IMG/VR virus record: IMGVR_UViG_3300017786_002854
Coordinates: 1 to 32,005 of that record
Direction: 5' to 3' (one strand)
Source of the DNA: a virus
DNA length: 32,005 nt
Shown: piece after piece, positions 1 through 8,206 of the stretch
Position numbering within the stretch: the first letter of the stretch is position 1
Layout of the letters: each line of letters starts with the position of its first letter
Program-made: the position numbers and the translations under genes
Notes under the pieces: generated by a model
The model's input: only the letters and a program-made list of their open reading frames with translations
What the model was told of the DNA's origin: nothing
Databases searched by the model: none

Positions 1-1
1 A

Positions 2-1780
2 TCAGACGGAATTGGTGTATGGTGTACTAACTTAGGAAGAACAGAACTTGTTAGTGTGTTCTCATACTACGGACACATTGGTTACTTAGCAGAGAACGGT
101 GGTAAGATTCGTGCTACTAACGGTAACTCATCATACGGTGCATTTGGTACTGTTGCTGAAGGTATTGATAGTACAGAAACACCATTAGGCGGTAACGTTG
201 ATAACTTCGCACTTGAAGCTATTGTTTCAAACGTACTTACAAACGGCGACGATATTCTTACACTAGAATATTTAAACGCTGGTGTTAACTACACACCGGG
301 CGCAACAACTATAACAGCAATTGGTGAAGGTTATGGCGCAGCAATTAACGCAGTCCAAACAGTTAACGGAGGTGTACATGAAGTACGATTAACTGAAACT
401 GTAGAAAGTCCATCAAACTTTGGTGGTGCGGGATATCTTGATGCACAGAACGTTGCACAGTCAGGTAATACTACACAAATAGTAATATCAAATACTGATA
501 CTAGAGTTAACGCTGCATATGTTGGAATGGCAATATACCTTACAGCAGGCGTAGGTGCAGGACAATATGGTTATATTGATACATATAATTCAGGTACAAA
601 GACTGCTACAATTAAAAAGTGTAGCGACGATACAGCAGGTTGGGATCACGTAATTGGAACTGCAATTGAAGCAACACTTAACGAAACAACAACGTATTCA
701 ATTGAACCTAGATTATCATTTACTGCTCCACCAAGTGGATTATATGCAGATACAACAGCAGGTCGTGCAGTTATAGCAGATGGAAAAATAGCTAGAATTA
801 CACTTTGGAACCCAGGTTCGGGCTATTCAAGTGCTCCAACAATGACAGTTACAGATCCAAATAATACTACTGACGTTCCGTTTACTGTTAGAATTGGCAA
901 CGGTGTACTAACACAGCCTACTTGGACAGATAGAGGAACAGGAATGGCAACAGCTAGTGCTACAGTCGATGGCGACGGTTATGCTGATATGTTCCAACCT
1001 GGAAGTTTAGTTAACGTAAGTGACATTGCTACAATGCCACAAGCAGGTGCTAACATAACATTTGCAAGTATACCAAACAAATACTTTAAACTTGTAACAA
1101 TTAGAAATGTATTTGGTTCAGGACCATATACAGCACAGTTCCAAGTAAGTCCAGATATTTCGATATCAGATGCTCCTGCAGATAACGTTGCGTTTGAAAC
1201 ACGCATTAGATATTCGCAAGTACGTCTAACAGGACACGACTTCTTAGACATTGGCACAGGTAACTTTGCTGATACTAACTATCCGAACACTCCAGTTAAT
1301 GCAGTTGATCCAACAAAAGAAACAGTTGTTGGCGGCGGCGGACGAGTGTTCTACACAACCACAGACCAAGATGGTAACTTTAGAGTTGGCGGATTGTTTA
1401 ACGTTGAACAGTCAACAGGTGTAGCAACACTTAATGCTGATGCGTTTAACATTACAGGTCTAAATGAGTTGCAACTAGGCGCAGTTAGCTTAGGTGGAAC
1501 AGGAGCAGTAATTACTGAATTTAGTACAGACGGTACATTTACTGCTAACAGTGATAATATTGTTCCGACACAAAAAGCAATTAAAACTTATATTGCTTCA
1601 CAAATTGGTGGCGGTGCTGGCGAACTAAACGTCAACAGTGTAACAGCTGGTGTTGTTAAAGTGTCAGGACAAGAAATTACTACAACAAATGAAAGTCAGA
1701 TAAATATACTTAATAAGGTTAATTTTACTGGCGGAATAACTGGCTCACCAGTTGCAATAAATTACTTTTTATCATCATAA
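2..1780 (+). CDS. large fibre/appendage-type virion structural protein, C-terminal part
   Basis: The reading frame is open from base 2, so this is the C-terminal ~592 codons of a longer gene cut by the window edge. The GTG at 56 is internal and not a start. The protein is rich in Thr, Gly, Asn and Val, as expected for a beta-rich fibre. It has GxGY-type repeats (AGVNYTPG, PGSGYSSAP) like those in the 2143-aa protein at 11911. The C-terminal half (RYSQVRLTGHDFLDIG, GGRVFYTTTDQDGNFRVG, VPTQKAIKTYI) is a conserved block I recognise from uncharacterised virion proteins of marine T4-like phages. The exact role (fibre, whisker or baseplate appendage) is not known. A structural role is well supported by composition and by neighbouring structural genes. 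Confidence 0.75.
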   Translation, partial: SDGIGVWCTNLGRTELVSVFSYYGHIGYLAENGGKIRATNGNSSYGAFGTVAEGIDSTETPLGGNVDNFALEAIVSNVLTNGDDILTLEYLNAGVNYTPGATTITAIGEGYGAAINAVQTVNGGVHEVRLTETVESPSNFGGAGYLDAQNVAQSGNTTQIVISNTDTRVNAAYVGMAIYLTAGVGAGQYGYIDTYNSGTKTATIKKCSDDTAGWDHVIGTAIEATLNETTTYSIEPRLSFTAPPSGLYADTTAGRAVIADGKIARITLWNPGSGYSSAPTMTVTDPNNTTDVPFTVRIGNGVLTQPTWTDRGTGMATASATVDGDGYADMFQPGSLVNVSDIATMPQAGANITFASIPNKYFKLVTIRNVFGSGPYTAQFQVSPDISISDAPADNVAFETRIRYSQVRLTGHDFLDIGTGNFADTNYPNTPVNAVDPTKETVVGGGGRVFYTTTDQDGNFRVGGLFNVEQSTGVATLNADAFNITGLNELQLGAVSLGGTGAVITEFSTDGTFTANSDNIVPTQKAIKTYIASQIGGGAGELNVNSVTAGVVKVSGQEITTTNESQINILNKVNFTGGITGSPVAINYFLSS

Positions 1781-1795
1781 TGGAGAATATATAAA

Positions 1796-2113
1796 ATGGC
1801 CACAGGAAGATTAGCTGCAAGTGATATAAGCGGCGCTACATTAACAACAGTATATGAATGTCCAGCAGACACATATACCGTTGCATCAATATCAATCTGT
1901 AACAGAGGATCAGAAACATCAAACATTAGCCTAGCTATTGCCGATGGTGCTACACCTGTTAACGGAGAATACATAGAATTTGAAACAGGGTTGTTGTCAA
2001 AAAATATTTTGGAACGTACTGGCATTGTACTTGCTGCTACACAAAAAATAGTTATTTTATCGTCACAAGCTTCAGTGAGTGCTGTAGTTGTTGGCATAGA
2101 AACAGCAGCTTAA
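1796..2113 (+). CDS. small virion structural protein (105 aa)
   Basis: The 105-aa product begins MATGRLAASDISG and contains VYECPADTYTVASISICNRG and an ILERTGIVL segment near residue 75. It is beta-rich with few charges and looks like a single small beta-sandwich. This kind of protein is common in marine phage tail-fibre loci, where it is usually annotated only as a structural protein; that comparison is from memory. It starts 15 bp after the upstream fibre gene, behind a GGAG-containing ribosome site (TGGAGAATATATAAAATG), and ends 27 bp before the adhesin gene, so it belongs to the same transcript. Exact function unknown. Confidence 0.65.
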   Translation: MATGRLAASDISGATLTTVYECPADTYTVASISICNRGSETSNISLAIADGATPVNGEYIEFETGLLSKNILERTGIVLAATQKIVILSSQASVSAVVVGIETAA

Positions 2114-2140
2114 TAAAACGAGAGGAATAAGGAACACACT

Positions 2141-3661
2141 ATGGGACGATTTATAGGATTATCAAAAAATAGAGGAAGTGGTCTAGCTATTGAGGATCCA
2201 GACTTTTTAAACTCTGGATTAATACTAACCAGTAACGGAACTGGTTTTGTATTAGCTGGCGGTGCGTCATTAGATCGCGACCCACTTCCTGATTTCATTA
2301 ACGCAAACGAATCATTAAACGAGTCACTTCAAGTTACTGGTGCGTTTGGAGATTCAACATATACATTTGCTTGGAAAGATGGCTCGCAGTACGGTTTAAG
2401 TTTATCATCTAGTGGTACACTAAGCGGCAGTGCAGGCAGTATGCCAGCAGCAACAACACTAAGCATTACAGTTACAGATACAAAATACAATAGGGCATAC
2501 GATGTTGATTTAGAATTTATTGTATCAACAGGTAACACATATCCAAAAATTACAGAAGGTAATAACACTATTACAATATCAGGTGGCGAAACTCACCAGT
2601 TTAGTTATAGTGGTTCACCAGTTGAATGGTCAATTGTTACACGAGGTAACTTGCCAGGCAACGTAACATTATCAAACAGCGGTTTAATGACATTCCCAGG
2701 TAAATCTGGTGATAACACTAATACAAATTACAACTTTACATTAGGTGTACGTAGTAGTGATATGCCAGCAAGCAGCTTTAGAACAGTTTCGTTTAGTAAA
2801 AACTTTTACTTTGAATCAGTTACAGGACAACAACAATATCAAGGTGTTTATGGCCAAGCAGGCGGAACATGTTCGTATAATTGGGTTGCACCTACTGGTG
2901 TAACACAAGTACACGTTATGGCAATGGGCGCAGGCGGCGGTGGTCGTTATTCATGGGCAAGTTGTGGTGGACACGGCGGCGGCATGGTATGGGCAAATAA
3001 TATCCCAGTATCACCGGGTAGTTCATATTGTATCCAAGTTGGACGTGGCGGTTGCTGGAGTGGTTCAACAGGTGGTTGTTCATGCTGGCCAGGAATGAAC
3101 GCATGTGGCGGCTGTTGTGGTTGTTACGGTGGTTGTTTTGGTTTCCCAGGAAGTGTTAACGGCGGCGCAGGAAGCTGTTGTGGAGGCTATGGAATGATAG
3201 CATATAACAACACTGCTGGTGGCGGTGGTGGCGGAGCAGGTTACTGTTCACAAGCACCTGCAAACTCAAGCACATCAAGTCGCAAAGGTTGCGGTGGTGG
3301 AGGTGGCTCAGGCACATCACACCATAGTTCAACATACGGAACAGCTGGTGGCGGCGGAACTGGATCATGCGGAATGTGCTGTTATACATCAAGCCCAACT
3401 AGTTGTGGATGTTGTGGTAACGCAGGTTATTCACACCAAACTGGATCAGGCGGCAATGGCGGCTCAGGCGGAACATGTGGTAATCCAGGTGAACCATGGT
3501 CAAACGGACGTGGACACGGTTATAGCTGTGGTGGAACATTCGGCGGCGGTGGCGGCGGTGGCGGAACGTCACATGGCGGCGGCTGGGGCGGACCAGGTGT
3601 TGTAAGAATCATTTGGGGCAACCAGAGATGCTGGCCTTGCTGTAATACACATAACTTATAA
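2141..3661 (+). CDS. Gly/Cys-rich tail adhesin or fibre tip protein (506 aa)
   Basis: There are two clearly different halves. Residues 1-240 are Cys-free, Ser/Thr/Asn-rich and read as Ig-like beta domains (for example SITVTDTKYNRAYDVDLEFIV). From about residue 243 the protein is a glycine-rich domain with roughly 26 cysteines and 9 tryptophans: CGGCCGCYGGC, CGMCCY, CGCCG, CWPCC, plus runs of 5 to 8 Gly. It enters through VAPTGVTQVHVMAMGAGGGG and closes with GGPGVVRIIWG, the usual frame of phage glycine-rich tail domains. Such domains form polyglycine-II-like sandwiches in T-even adhesins (established for gp38-type adhesins). A receptor-binding tip is inferred. The Cys density is extraordinary for a protein assembled in a reducing cytoplasm. 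A tail-chaperone-like gene follows. Confidence 0.7.
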   Translation: MGRFIGLSKNRGSGLAIEDPDFLNSGLILTSNGTGFVLAGGASLDRDPLPDFINANESLNESLQVTGAFGDSTYTFAWKDGSQYGLSLSSSGTLSGSAGSMPAATTLSITVTDTKYNRAYDVDLEFIVSTGNTYPKITEGNNTITISGGETHQFSYSGSPVEWSIVTRGNLPGNVTLSNSGLMTFPGKSGDNTNTNYNFTLGVRSSDMPASSFRTVSFSKNFYFESVTGQQQYQGVYGQAGGTCSYNWVAPTGVTQVHVMAMGAGGGGRYSWASCGGHGGGMVWANNIPVSPGSSYCIQVGRGGCWSGSTGGCSCWPGMNACGGCCGCYGGCFGFPGSVNGGAGSCCGGYGMIAYNNTAGGGGGGAGYCSQAPANSSTSSRKGCGGGGGSGTSHHSSTYGTAGGGGTGSCGMCCYTSSPTSCGCCGNAGYSHQTGSGGNGGSGGTCGNPGEPWSNGRGHGYSCGGTFGGGGGGGGTSHGGGWGGPGVVRIIWGNQRCWPCCNTHNL

Positions 3662-3691
3662 TATTAATATATTAGAAACAAGGAAAAATAA

Positions 3692-4255
3692 ATGTTTGAA
3701 AACGACGCAGAATTACATACACGCATATTTTATGTTCAAGTAGATTCTAATGGTGACGTAACTGACCCAGGTTATATAGATCCTCAAAACATATGGCATA
3801 TTATGAATAAGTCATGGGATTTTACACATGCAGAAATAACTGCAAAGGGTTATGAGCCAGTTTTAGAATCAAACGCAGTATTTACTAACGGTGAATCAGT
3901 TATTGAAACTACATTTGGCGACATTGTTAGAAATGATGACGGCTTTTTAGTACAAGAATATGACCATGCTGAAATTAGTGAATGGGAAAAAAGACAAAGA
4001 TTTGTAGAACGTACACGTATTAACTTACTATTCCAAAGTGATTGGACACAAGTTGCAGATTCACCATTATCAGATGCTGAAAAAGCAGCTTGGGCTACAT
4101 ATAGACAGGCTCTTAGAGATTTACCAGGTACTTTAGACTATAGTACAATTAGTCAATCAGAAGATGTTAATTGGCCATTTCCTCCGGGAGTGGAAGTACC
4201 AGTAGTAGCAAAAGAAGACGAAGACGGACACGTTCCAGTAGATCAGCCATTATAA
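3692..4255 (+). CDS. tail fibre assembly chaperone-like protein (187 aa)
   Basis: The central segment RTRINLLFQSDWTQVADSP, followed by LSDAEKAAWATYRQALRDLP and a late WPFPP, matches the pattern of the phage tail-assembly-chaperone family (Pfam Phage_tail_APC, PF16778, assigned by memory of the motif). Members often sit directly after the fibre or adhesin gene they help, as here (30 bp after the Gly/Cys-rich adhesin). The N-terminal ~110 residues (FYVQVDSNGDVTDPGYID) may bind the fibre. The tail is acidic (KEDEDGHVPVDQPL). An AAGGA-type ribosome site precedes the ATG. It is the last gene before the cargo operon and its sigma70 promoter. It could instead be a minor structural subunit. Confidence 0.65.
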   Translation: MFENDAELHTRIFYVQVDSNGDVTDPGYIDPQNIWHIMNKSWDFTHAEITAKGYEPVLESNAVFTNGESVIETTFGDIVRNDDGFLVQEYDHAEISEWEKRQRFVERTRINLLFQSDWTQVADSPLSDAEKAAWATYRQALRDLPGTLDYSTISQSEDVNWPFPPGVEVPVVAKEDEDGHVPVDQPL

Positions 4256-4268
4256 AGCAAAAAGCCAG

Positions 4269-4296
4269 TTGACAAAGTCTCCTTTGATGTTATAAT
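4269..4296 (+). promoter_or_regulatory. consensus sigma70-type promoter of the halogenase operon
   Basis: TTGACA (4269-4274) and TATAAT (4291-4296) are both perfect matches, with a 16-bp spacer. Transcription would start near 4303, leaving a leader of about 20 nt with a strong AAGGAG ribosome site (4311-4316) before the ATG at 4322. It lies in the only sizeable gap between the fibre genes and the enzyme genes. Confidence 0.85.
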
Positions 4297-4321
4297 TAAA
4301 TATAGTATCGAAGGAGATAAT

Positions 4322-5911
4322 ATGGCTTTTAAATCAATACTCGTCGTCGGAGGCGGGTCAGCAGGCTGGATGGCAGCATCAACACTTGTAAAAAAGTTTC
4401 CAAATACTAAAATTACTCTTGTAGAAAGTAGCGACATACCAACTGTTGGTGTAGGCGAAAGTACATTAGGTTTTATACGTAATTGGACCACGTATCTTGG
4501 ATTAGATGACAAAGATTTTCTTAAACATACTAATGGTAGTTACAAACTAAGTATCAAATTTACAGACTTTTATGACAAAGATTCCGGCGGATTTCATTAT
4601 CCGTTTGGTAGTGCTTACGAGTCTAGTGGGTTTAATGTTAACGACTGGGCTCTTAAAAAAATATTTAAACCTGACACTCCGGCTAGTGATTTTGCAGATA
4701 ACTTTTGGCCACAGATGGCTCTAGTAAATGAAAATAAAATATCATTAAATGAAGACGGCAAACTAGATAATTATAGATTTGATTACGATACTGCATTTCA
4801 TTTTGATGCTAGTTTATTTGGTCAATACCTTAAAGATCATTACTGTAAGCCACGAGGAGTAAATCATGTAATTGGAACTGTTGATAATATTCTAACTAAT
4901 GATGATGGTATTGAAAAAATTATATTAGAAGACGGTCAAGAACTTAGTGCAGAATTATATGTTGATTGTACAGGATTTAAAAGTTTATTACTAGGCGAAG
5001 CACTTCAAGAACCGTTTAAATCATACAATGATATATTGCCAAACAGAAAAGCATGGGCAGTACAATTACCATATACTGATAAAGAAAAAGAACTTGAAAC
5101 ATATACAAACTGTACAGCATTAGGAAATGGCTGGGTCTGGAATATTCCGTTATGGTCAAGAATAGGTACAGGATATGTTTATTCAGACGAATTTACAACA
5201 GACGAAGAAGCACTACAAGAATTTAAAGATCATCTTAATTCAGACAAAATGAAAGTTTATAATCCTAATAGAGTTACTGATGAATTAAACTTTAGACATA
5301 TTAATTTTAGAACAGGTATACACGAACGCACATGGGTTAAAAATGTACTAGCAATTGGATTATCAGCAGCATTTATTGAACCTTTAGAAAGCAATGGTTT
5401 GTTTAGTGTACATGAATTTATGCTAGAATTTTGTAGTCAAGTAGACAGGCCCAAAGTTACACAATGGGATCGTGATGTATATAACGCAAGTATTAGAAAA
5501 ATATATAATAACTTTGCTGAGTTTGTTGCATTACATTATGCGCTATCAATAAGAGATGATACTGCTTATTGGAGAGCAAATAGAGATAGAGTGTATGATA
5601 ACGACTTAAGACATACTATCAGCGGCTTTAATGATTTATATCTTAGAAAAACTGACGGTAACGCACACTACGGCAACGGTGGCATTAATTGTATTGCAAA
5701 TGGAATGAACTACAATGTGTATAGCGAAATTGATGCAATGCGAGAAGCATTAGGTAAGCAAATAAATCTTCAATATAAACTAAATGAGTTTCTATACGAA
5801 AGGCGTGAAAAAATGAATCAATGGAACAGTGCTGTTAAGAACCAACTTAGCTTACACGACTGGCTATATCAGAATATATATAGTGATGGAGAGTCAAAAG
5901 ATGCAAAATAA
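4322..5911 (+). CDS. flavin-dependent tryptophan halogenase-like protein
   Basis: The 529-aa product has the full architecture of the PrnA/RebH family, which chlorinates or brominates tryptophan (free or peptide-bound) using FADH2, O2 and halide. Visible motifs: FAD-binding GGGSAGWMAA (residues 10-19); NGSYKLSIKF, whose Lys75 aligns with the catalytic Lys79 of PrnA; WVWNIP (271-276), the WxWxIP signature that separates halogenases from monooxygenases; and EPLES, with Glu356 in the place of the catalytic glutamate. Length is normal (~510-540 aa). No flavin reductase gene is visible, so reduced flavin would come from the host. First gene of the cargo operon, overlapping the next gene by 11 bp. 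Substrate unknown; the neighbouring oxygenases and the Trp-rich adhesin make a virion-protein substrate conceivable but unproven. Confidence 0.9.
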   Translation: MAFKSILVVGGGSAGWMAASTLVKKFPNTKITLVESSDIPTVGVGESTLGFIRNWTTYLGLDDKDFLKHTNGSYKLSIKFTDFYDKDSGGFHYPFGSAYESSGFNVNDWALKKIFKPDTPASDFADNFWPQMALVNENKISLNEDGKLDNYRFDYDTAFHFDASLFGQYLKDHYCKPRGVNHVIGTVDNILTNDDGIEKIILEDGQELSAELYVDCTGFKSLLLGEALQEPFKSYNDILPNRKAWAVQLPYTDKEKELETYTNCTALGNGWVWNIPLWSRIGTGYVYSDEFTTDEEALQEFKDHLNSDKMKVYNPNRVTDELNFRHINFRTGIHERTWVKNVLAIGLSAAFIEPLESNGLFSVHEFMLEFCSQVDRPKVTQWDRDVYNASIRKIYNNFAEFVALHYALSIRDDTAYWRANRDRVYDNDLRHTISGFNDLYLRKTDGNAHYGNGGINCIANGMNYNVYSEIDAMREALGKQINLQYKLNEFLYERREKMNQWNSAVKNQLSLHDWLYQNIYSDGESKDAK

Positions 5912-6587
5912 CGAATTGACTGCAAGAAATAAGCAGCTTCCTAATATTGGTGTATTGGAAGCAAAGTTACCTTATGAATTATTTGAAGGGCTATCAAATG
6001 AGATAGAAAGACTAACTACAGAAGGCGGTGCCTTAAAATATAACCATAATTTAGTTGGACATATAGAAGAAGAATATTCTTTAAACCATGTAAAAGATCA
6101 TCTAGAAGAATTTTTAATAGCTATGGCAAGTACATGGCAAGAAGCTAATCCAGGACTAATTGATGCATACGAAGAAGCAGTAAAATTAAAAGATTGGTCG
6201 TTATACTTAGACTCAATGTGGTATAATAAACAAAAAAAGTATGAATTTAATCCATTACATTTTCATTCTGGCGCACTAAGTTTTGTTATTTGGATTAAAA
6301 TACCGTATGAATTAGAAGATGAAATTAATTATTTCCCACCTGTGTGCGGAGTAGAAGATGATGTAGAAGGAAATACATATACATCGAAATTTTGTTTCTA
6401 TTATACTAATTCAATGGGGAGAATAACACCAGCTATGGTTCCTGTGGATAAAACTTATGAAGGAACTATAGTAATGTTCCCATCAGAAATGCTCCATGCA
6501 GTTTATCCATTTTACACATCAGATGATTATAGAATAAGTGTATCAGGCAACCTTAGAATATGTCCGCCAAAGAAAGGTAACAAATAA
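5901..6587 (+). CDS. 2OG-Fe(II) oxygenase-like protein, HxH type (228 aa)
   Basis: I start the gene at the ATG at 5901. A GGAG lies 9 nt upstream and the 11-bp overlap with the halogenase stop is a typical coupling arrangement. The longer frame from 5829 reads through halogenase coding sequence. The protein has the double-stranded beta-helix signature of the family called putative 2OG-Fe(II) oxygenase (TIGR02466-like): NPLHFHSGALSFVIWI with H120/H122 as likely metal ligands, then FPSEMLHAVYPF with H199, and R211 in YRISVSGNL as the likely 2-oxoglutarate ligand. The next gene has the same order of motifs, so the two are probably divergent paralogues. Hydroxylation is the likely reaction; substrate unknown. 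HxH in place of the commoner HxD is typical of this subgroup. Confidence 0.72.
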   Translation: MQNNELTARNKQLPNIGVLEAKLPYELFEGLSNEIERLTTEGGALKYNHNLVGHIEEEYSLNHVKDHLEEFLIAMASTWQEANPGLIDAYEEAVKLKDWSLYLDSMWYNKQKKYEFNPLHFHSGALSFVIWIKIPYELEDEINYFPPVCGVEDDVEGNTYTSKFCFYYTNSMGRITPAMVPVDKTYEGTIVMFPSEMLHAVYPFYTSDDYRISVSGNLRICPPKKGNK

Positions 6588-7232
6588 ATGGAACAGTCAC
6601 TACCAAAAGCAATGACTAATACTATGTTGCTATTTTCAACACCGGTTTATTTGTTTAATGATTATATTGGAGCCGATATACATAATACTCATAGCGAACA
6701 ACAAGAGGTAGTTAAAAATCAAGAAGGTAATTTTTCATCTAAAGAAACTAACATTTTAGAATTAGAATCTTATAAAGTAATTAAAGATAGAATCTTACAA
6801 GGTCTAGACGAATATATCAACGATGTGATGCGTATAGATACAGACAAGCATGAATTTTATATTACACAGTCGTGGTTAAATATTAATCCGCCGGGTACTA
6901 GTCATCATAGACACAATCATTCTAATTCAGTTATTAGTGGAGTATATTATATTGACACTACAGAAGACAACAGTATAACATTTTCTTCGCAAAATCAAAC
7001 TAATGTTACAAGTTTGCCTATGTTAAAAATAGATGTTAAAGAGTATAATATAACTAATTCAAATAGCTGGAATATTCCAGTACCAACAAACAGCATTATA
7101 TATTTTCCTTCATCAACACTGCATGAAGTTAGCCCAAATGAATCAAACCAAAACAGAATAAGTTTGGCATTTAATGTATTTGTCAAAGGCAACTTTGGTA
7201 ATGAAGCAAATCTAAATCAATTACAGTTATGA
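6588..7232 (+). CDS. 2OG-Fe(II) oxygenase-like protein, TIGR02466-type (214 aa)
   Basis: SWLNINPPGTSHHRHNHSN, VISGVYYID and FPSSTLHEVSPNESNQNRIS match the pattern of the TIGR02466 putative 2OG-Fe(II) oxygenase family, common in marine T4-like phages. Likely metal ligands are in the H106-H111 cluster (probably H109/H111) together with H179; R190 is the probable 2-oxoglutarate anchor. The start codon follows the previous stop directly (TAAATG), so translation is coupled. Length is normal for the family. It follows a paralogue-like gene and precedes the glycosyltransferase, which fits hydroxylation of a residue or metabolite before or alongside glycosylation (inference). Substrate unknown. Confidence 0.8.
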   Translation: MEQSLPKAMTNTMLLFSTPVYLFNDYIGADIHNTHSEQQEVVKNQEGNFSSKETNILELESYKVIKDRILQGLDEYINDVMRIDTDKHEFYITQSWLNINPPGTSHHRHNHSNSVISGVYYIDTTEDNSITFSSQNQTNVTSLPMLKIDVKEYNITNSNSWNIPVPTNSIIYFPSSTLHEVSPNESNQNRISLAFNVFVKGNFGNEANLNQLQL

Positions 7233-7240
7233 GAGACTAA

Positions 7241-8188
7241 ATGACAAAAACTAAAAGAAGTACAGCATTTTACATAAACGGCGGCATCGGAAGAGTTATA
7301 TGTGCAATACCTGCATTAGAAAAGTATAGCAAACTTAATCCAGATGACGACTTTATAATATTTTCAGAATTTCAGTATGAGGCATTTTCAGGACATCCTA
7401 TATTACATAGTAGATCTTATCCAACAAATTCACCGCATTTATTTAGAGACAAATTAAAAGATAGAAATGTTGTTATACCAGAACCATATGCTGTGTGGGA
7501 ATACTATAATCAAAAATGTAGTATTGCACAAGCATTTGATATTATAATTAATGGAAAACTTGACAAAGATCTAGGGAAACCAACTATTAATTTAAGTATA
7601 GATGAATTAGTTACAGCACGTAGTATGATAGAAGATATGCGTAGCCAACGTGGAACACCATTGTTTATTTTTCAGCCGTTTGGTAGAGGAATTACAATGC
7701 AAGCAATACAAAGCCCAGCTGGACCAATTGATACATCAGGTAAATCATTTACTATTGAAGGTGCAGCAAAATTAATAAAATTAATTGAGCATAAGTATTC
7801 TATATTAATGATGAACGAATTTAATGTAGAATTTAAAAACTTTGGTGTTAAAAATGATGTGTTCTTTGTTGAAGATGTTAACTTACGAAAGTGGTTTGGA
7901 CTACTGCATGAATGTGATGCATTTATTGGGTGCGACTCAATAGGACAACACATTGCAAATATATACGATAAACCAACTTACTTAGCACTAGGATCTACTT
8001 ATCCTGAAAATGTAACATATCCGGATAACAAAAACTTTACAATATTTGATTTTAATAAAGACAACAGAGTATATAGTCCGATACGTATAACAGTTGATGA
8101 ATATCCAGACAGACAAAATGAACAAGCAATGACTTTAACAGATGAACAAATAGAAGAAATTGCAAACAAAATATTAAACGATATATAA
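7241..8188 (+). CDS. GT-B glycosyltransferase, GT9/heptosyltransferase-like
   Basis: The 315-aa product begins with a glycine-rich loop, NGGIGRVICAIPALEKY (residues 13-29), equivalent to the GxGDxLxxxPal entry of ADP-heptose:LPS heptosyltransferases. Around residue 231 it has CDAFIGCDSIGQHIAN, matching the C-terminal family motif (A)DxxIGnDSGpxHlA. Family members transfer heptose from ADP-heptose onto LPS core or protein. It is shorter than E. coli WaaC/WaaF (~320-350 aa) and the acceptor side may be trimmed. The context is striking: the same phage encodes ADP-heptose synthesis on the other strand, and the next gene is a carbamoyltransferase. Donor specificity is inferred, not shown. It could act on another sugar nucleotide. 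Confidence 0.7.
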   Translation: MTKTKRSTAFYINGGIGRVICAIPALEKYSKLNPDDDFIIFSEFQYEAFSGHPILHSRSYPTNSPHLFRDKLKDRNVVIPEPYAVWEYYNQKCSIAQAFDIIINGKLDKDLGKPTINLSIDELVTARSMIEDMRSQRGTPLFIFQPFGRGITMQAIQSPAGPIDTSGKSFTIEGAAKLIKLIEHKYSILMMNEFNVEFKNFGVKNDVFFVEDVNLRKWFGLLHECDAFIGCDSIGQHIANIYDKPTYLALGSTYPENVTYPDNKNFTIFDFNKDNRVYSPIRITVDEYPDRQNEQAMTLTDEQIEEIANKILNDI

Positions 8189-8206
8189 TCGAGGAACTAA
8201 AAAATT

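Noticed and set aside
56-58. GTG at 56 as start of the first gene
   Set aside because: The frame is open to the window edge with continuous structural-protein sequence and there is no ribosome site, so it is internal.
1762-2097. 111-codon minus-strand frame opposite the 105-aa structural gene
   Set aside because: Mirrors a well-supported plus-strand gene, with no promoter or family resemblance.
2930-3600. Repeated GGCGG/GGTGG tracts as CRISPR-like or satellite repeats
   Set aside because: They are in-frame glycine codons without regular spacing or constant repeat units.
3219-3605. 128-codon open frame in another plus-strand frame within the adhesin gene
   Set aside because: Arises from the GGN repeat composition of the Gly-rich domain; low-complexity Ala/Val/His product and no ribosome site.
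4273-4286. CAAAG/CTTTG inverted repeat in the spacer of the halogenase promoter as an operator
   Set aside because: Only 5 bp per arm, not repeated at the other two consensus promoters; expected by chance.
5829-5900. Longer N-terminus for the first oxygenase (start at 5829)
   Set aside because: These codons lie inside the halogenase 3' end and encode non-conserved sequence; a Shine-Dalgarno fits the ATG at 5901.
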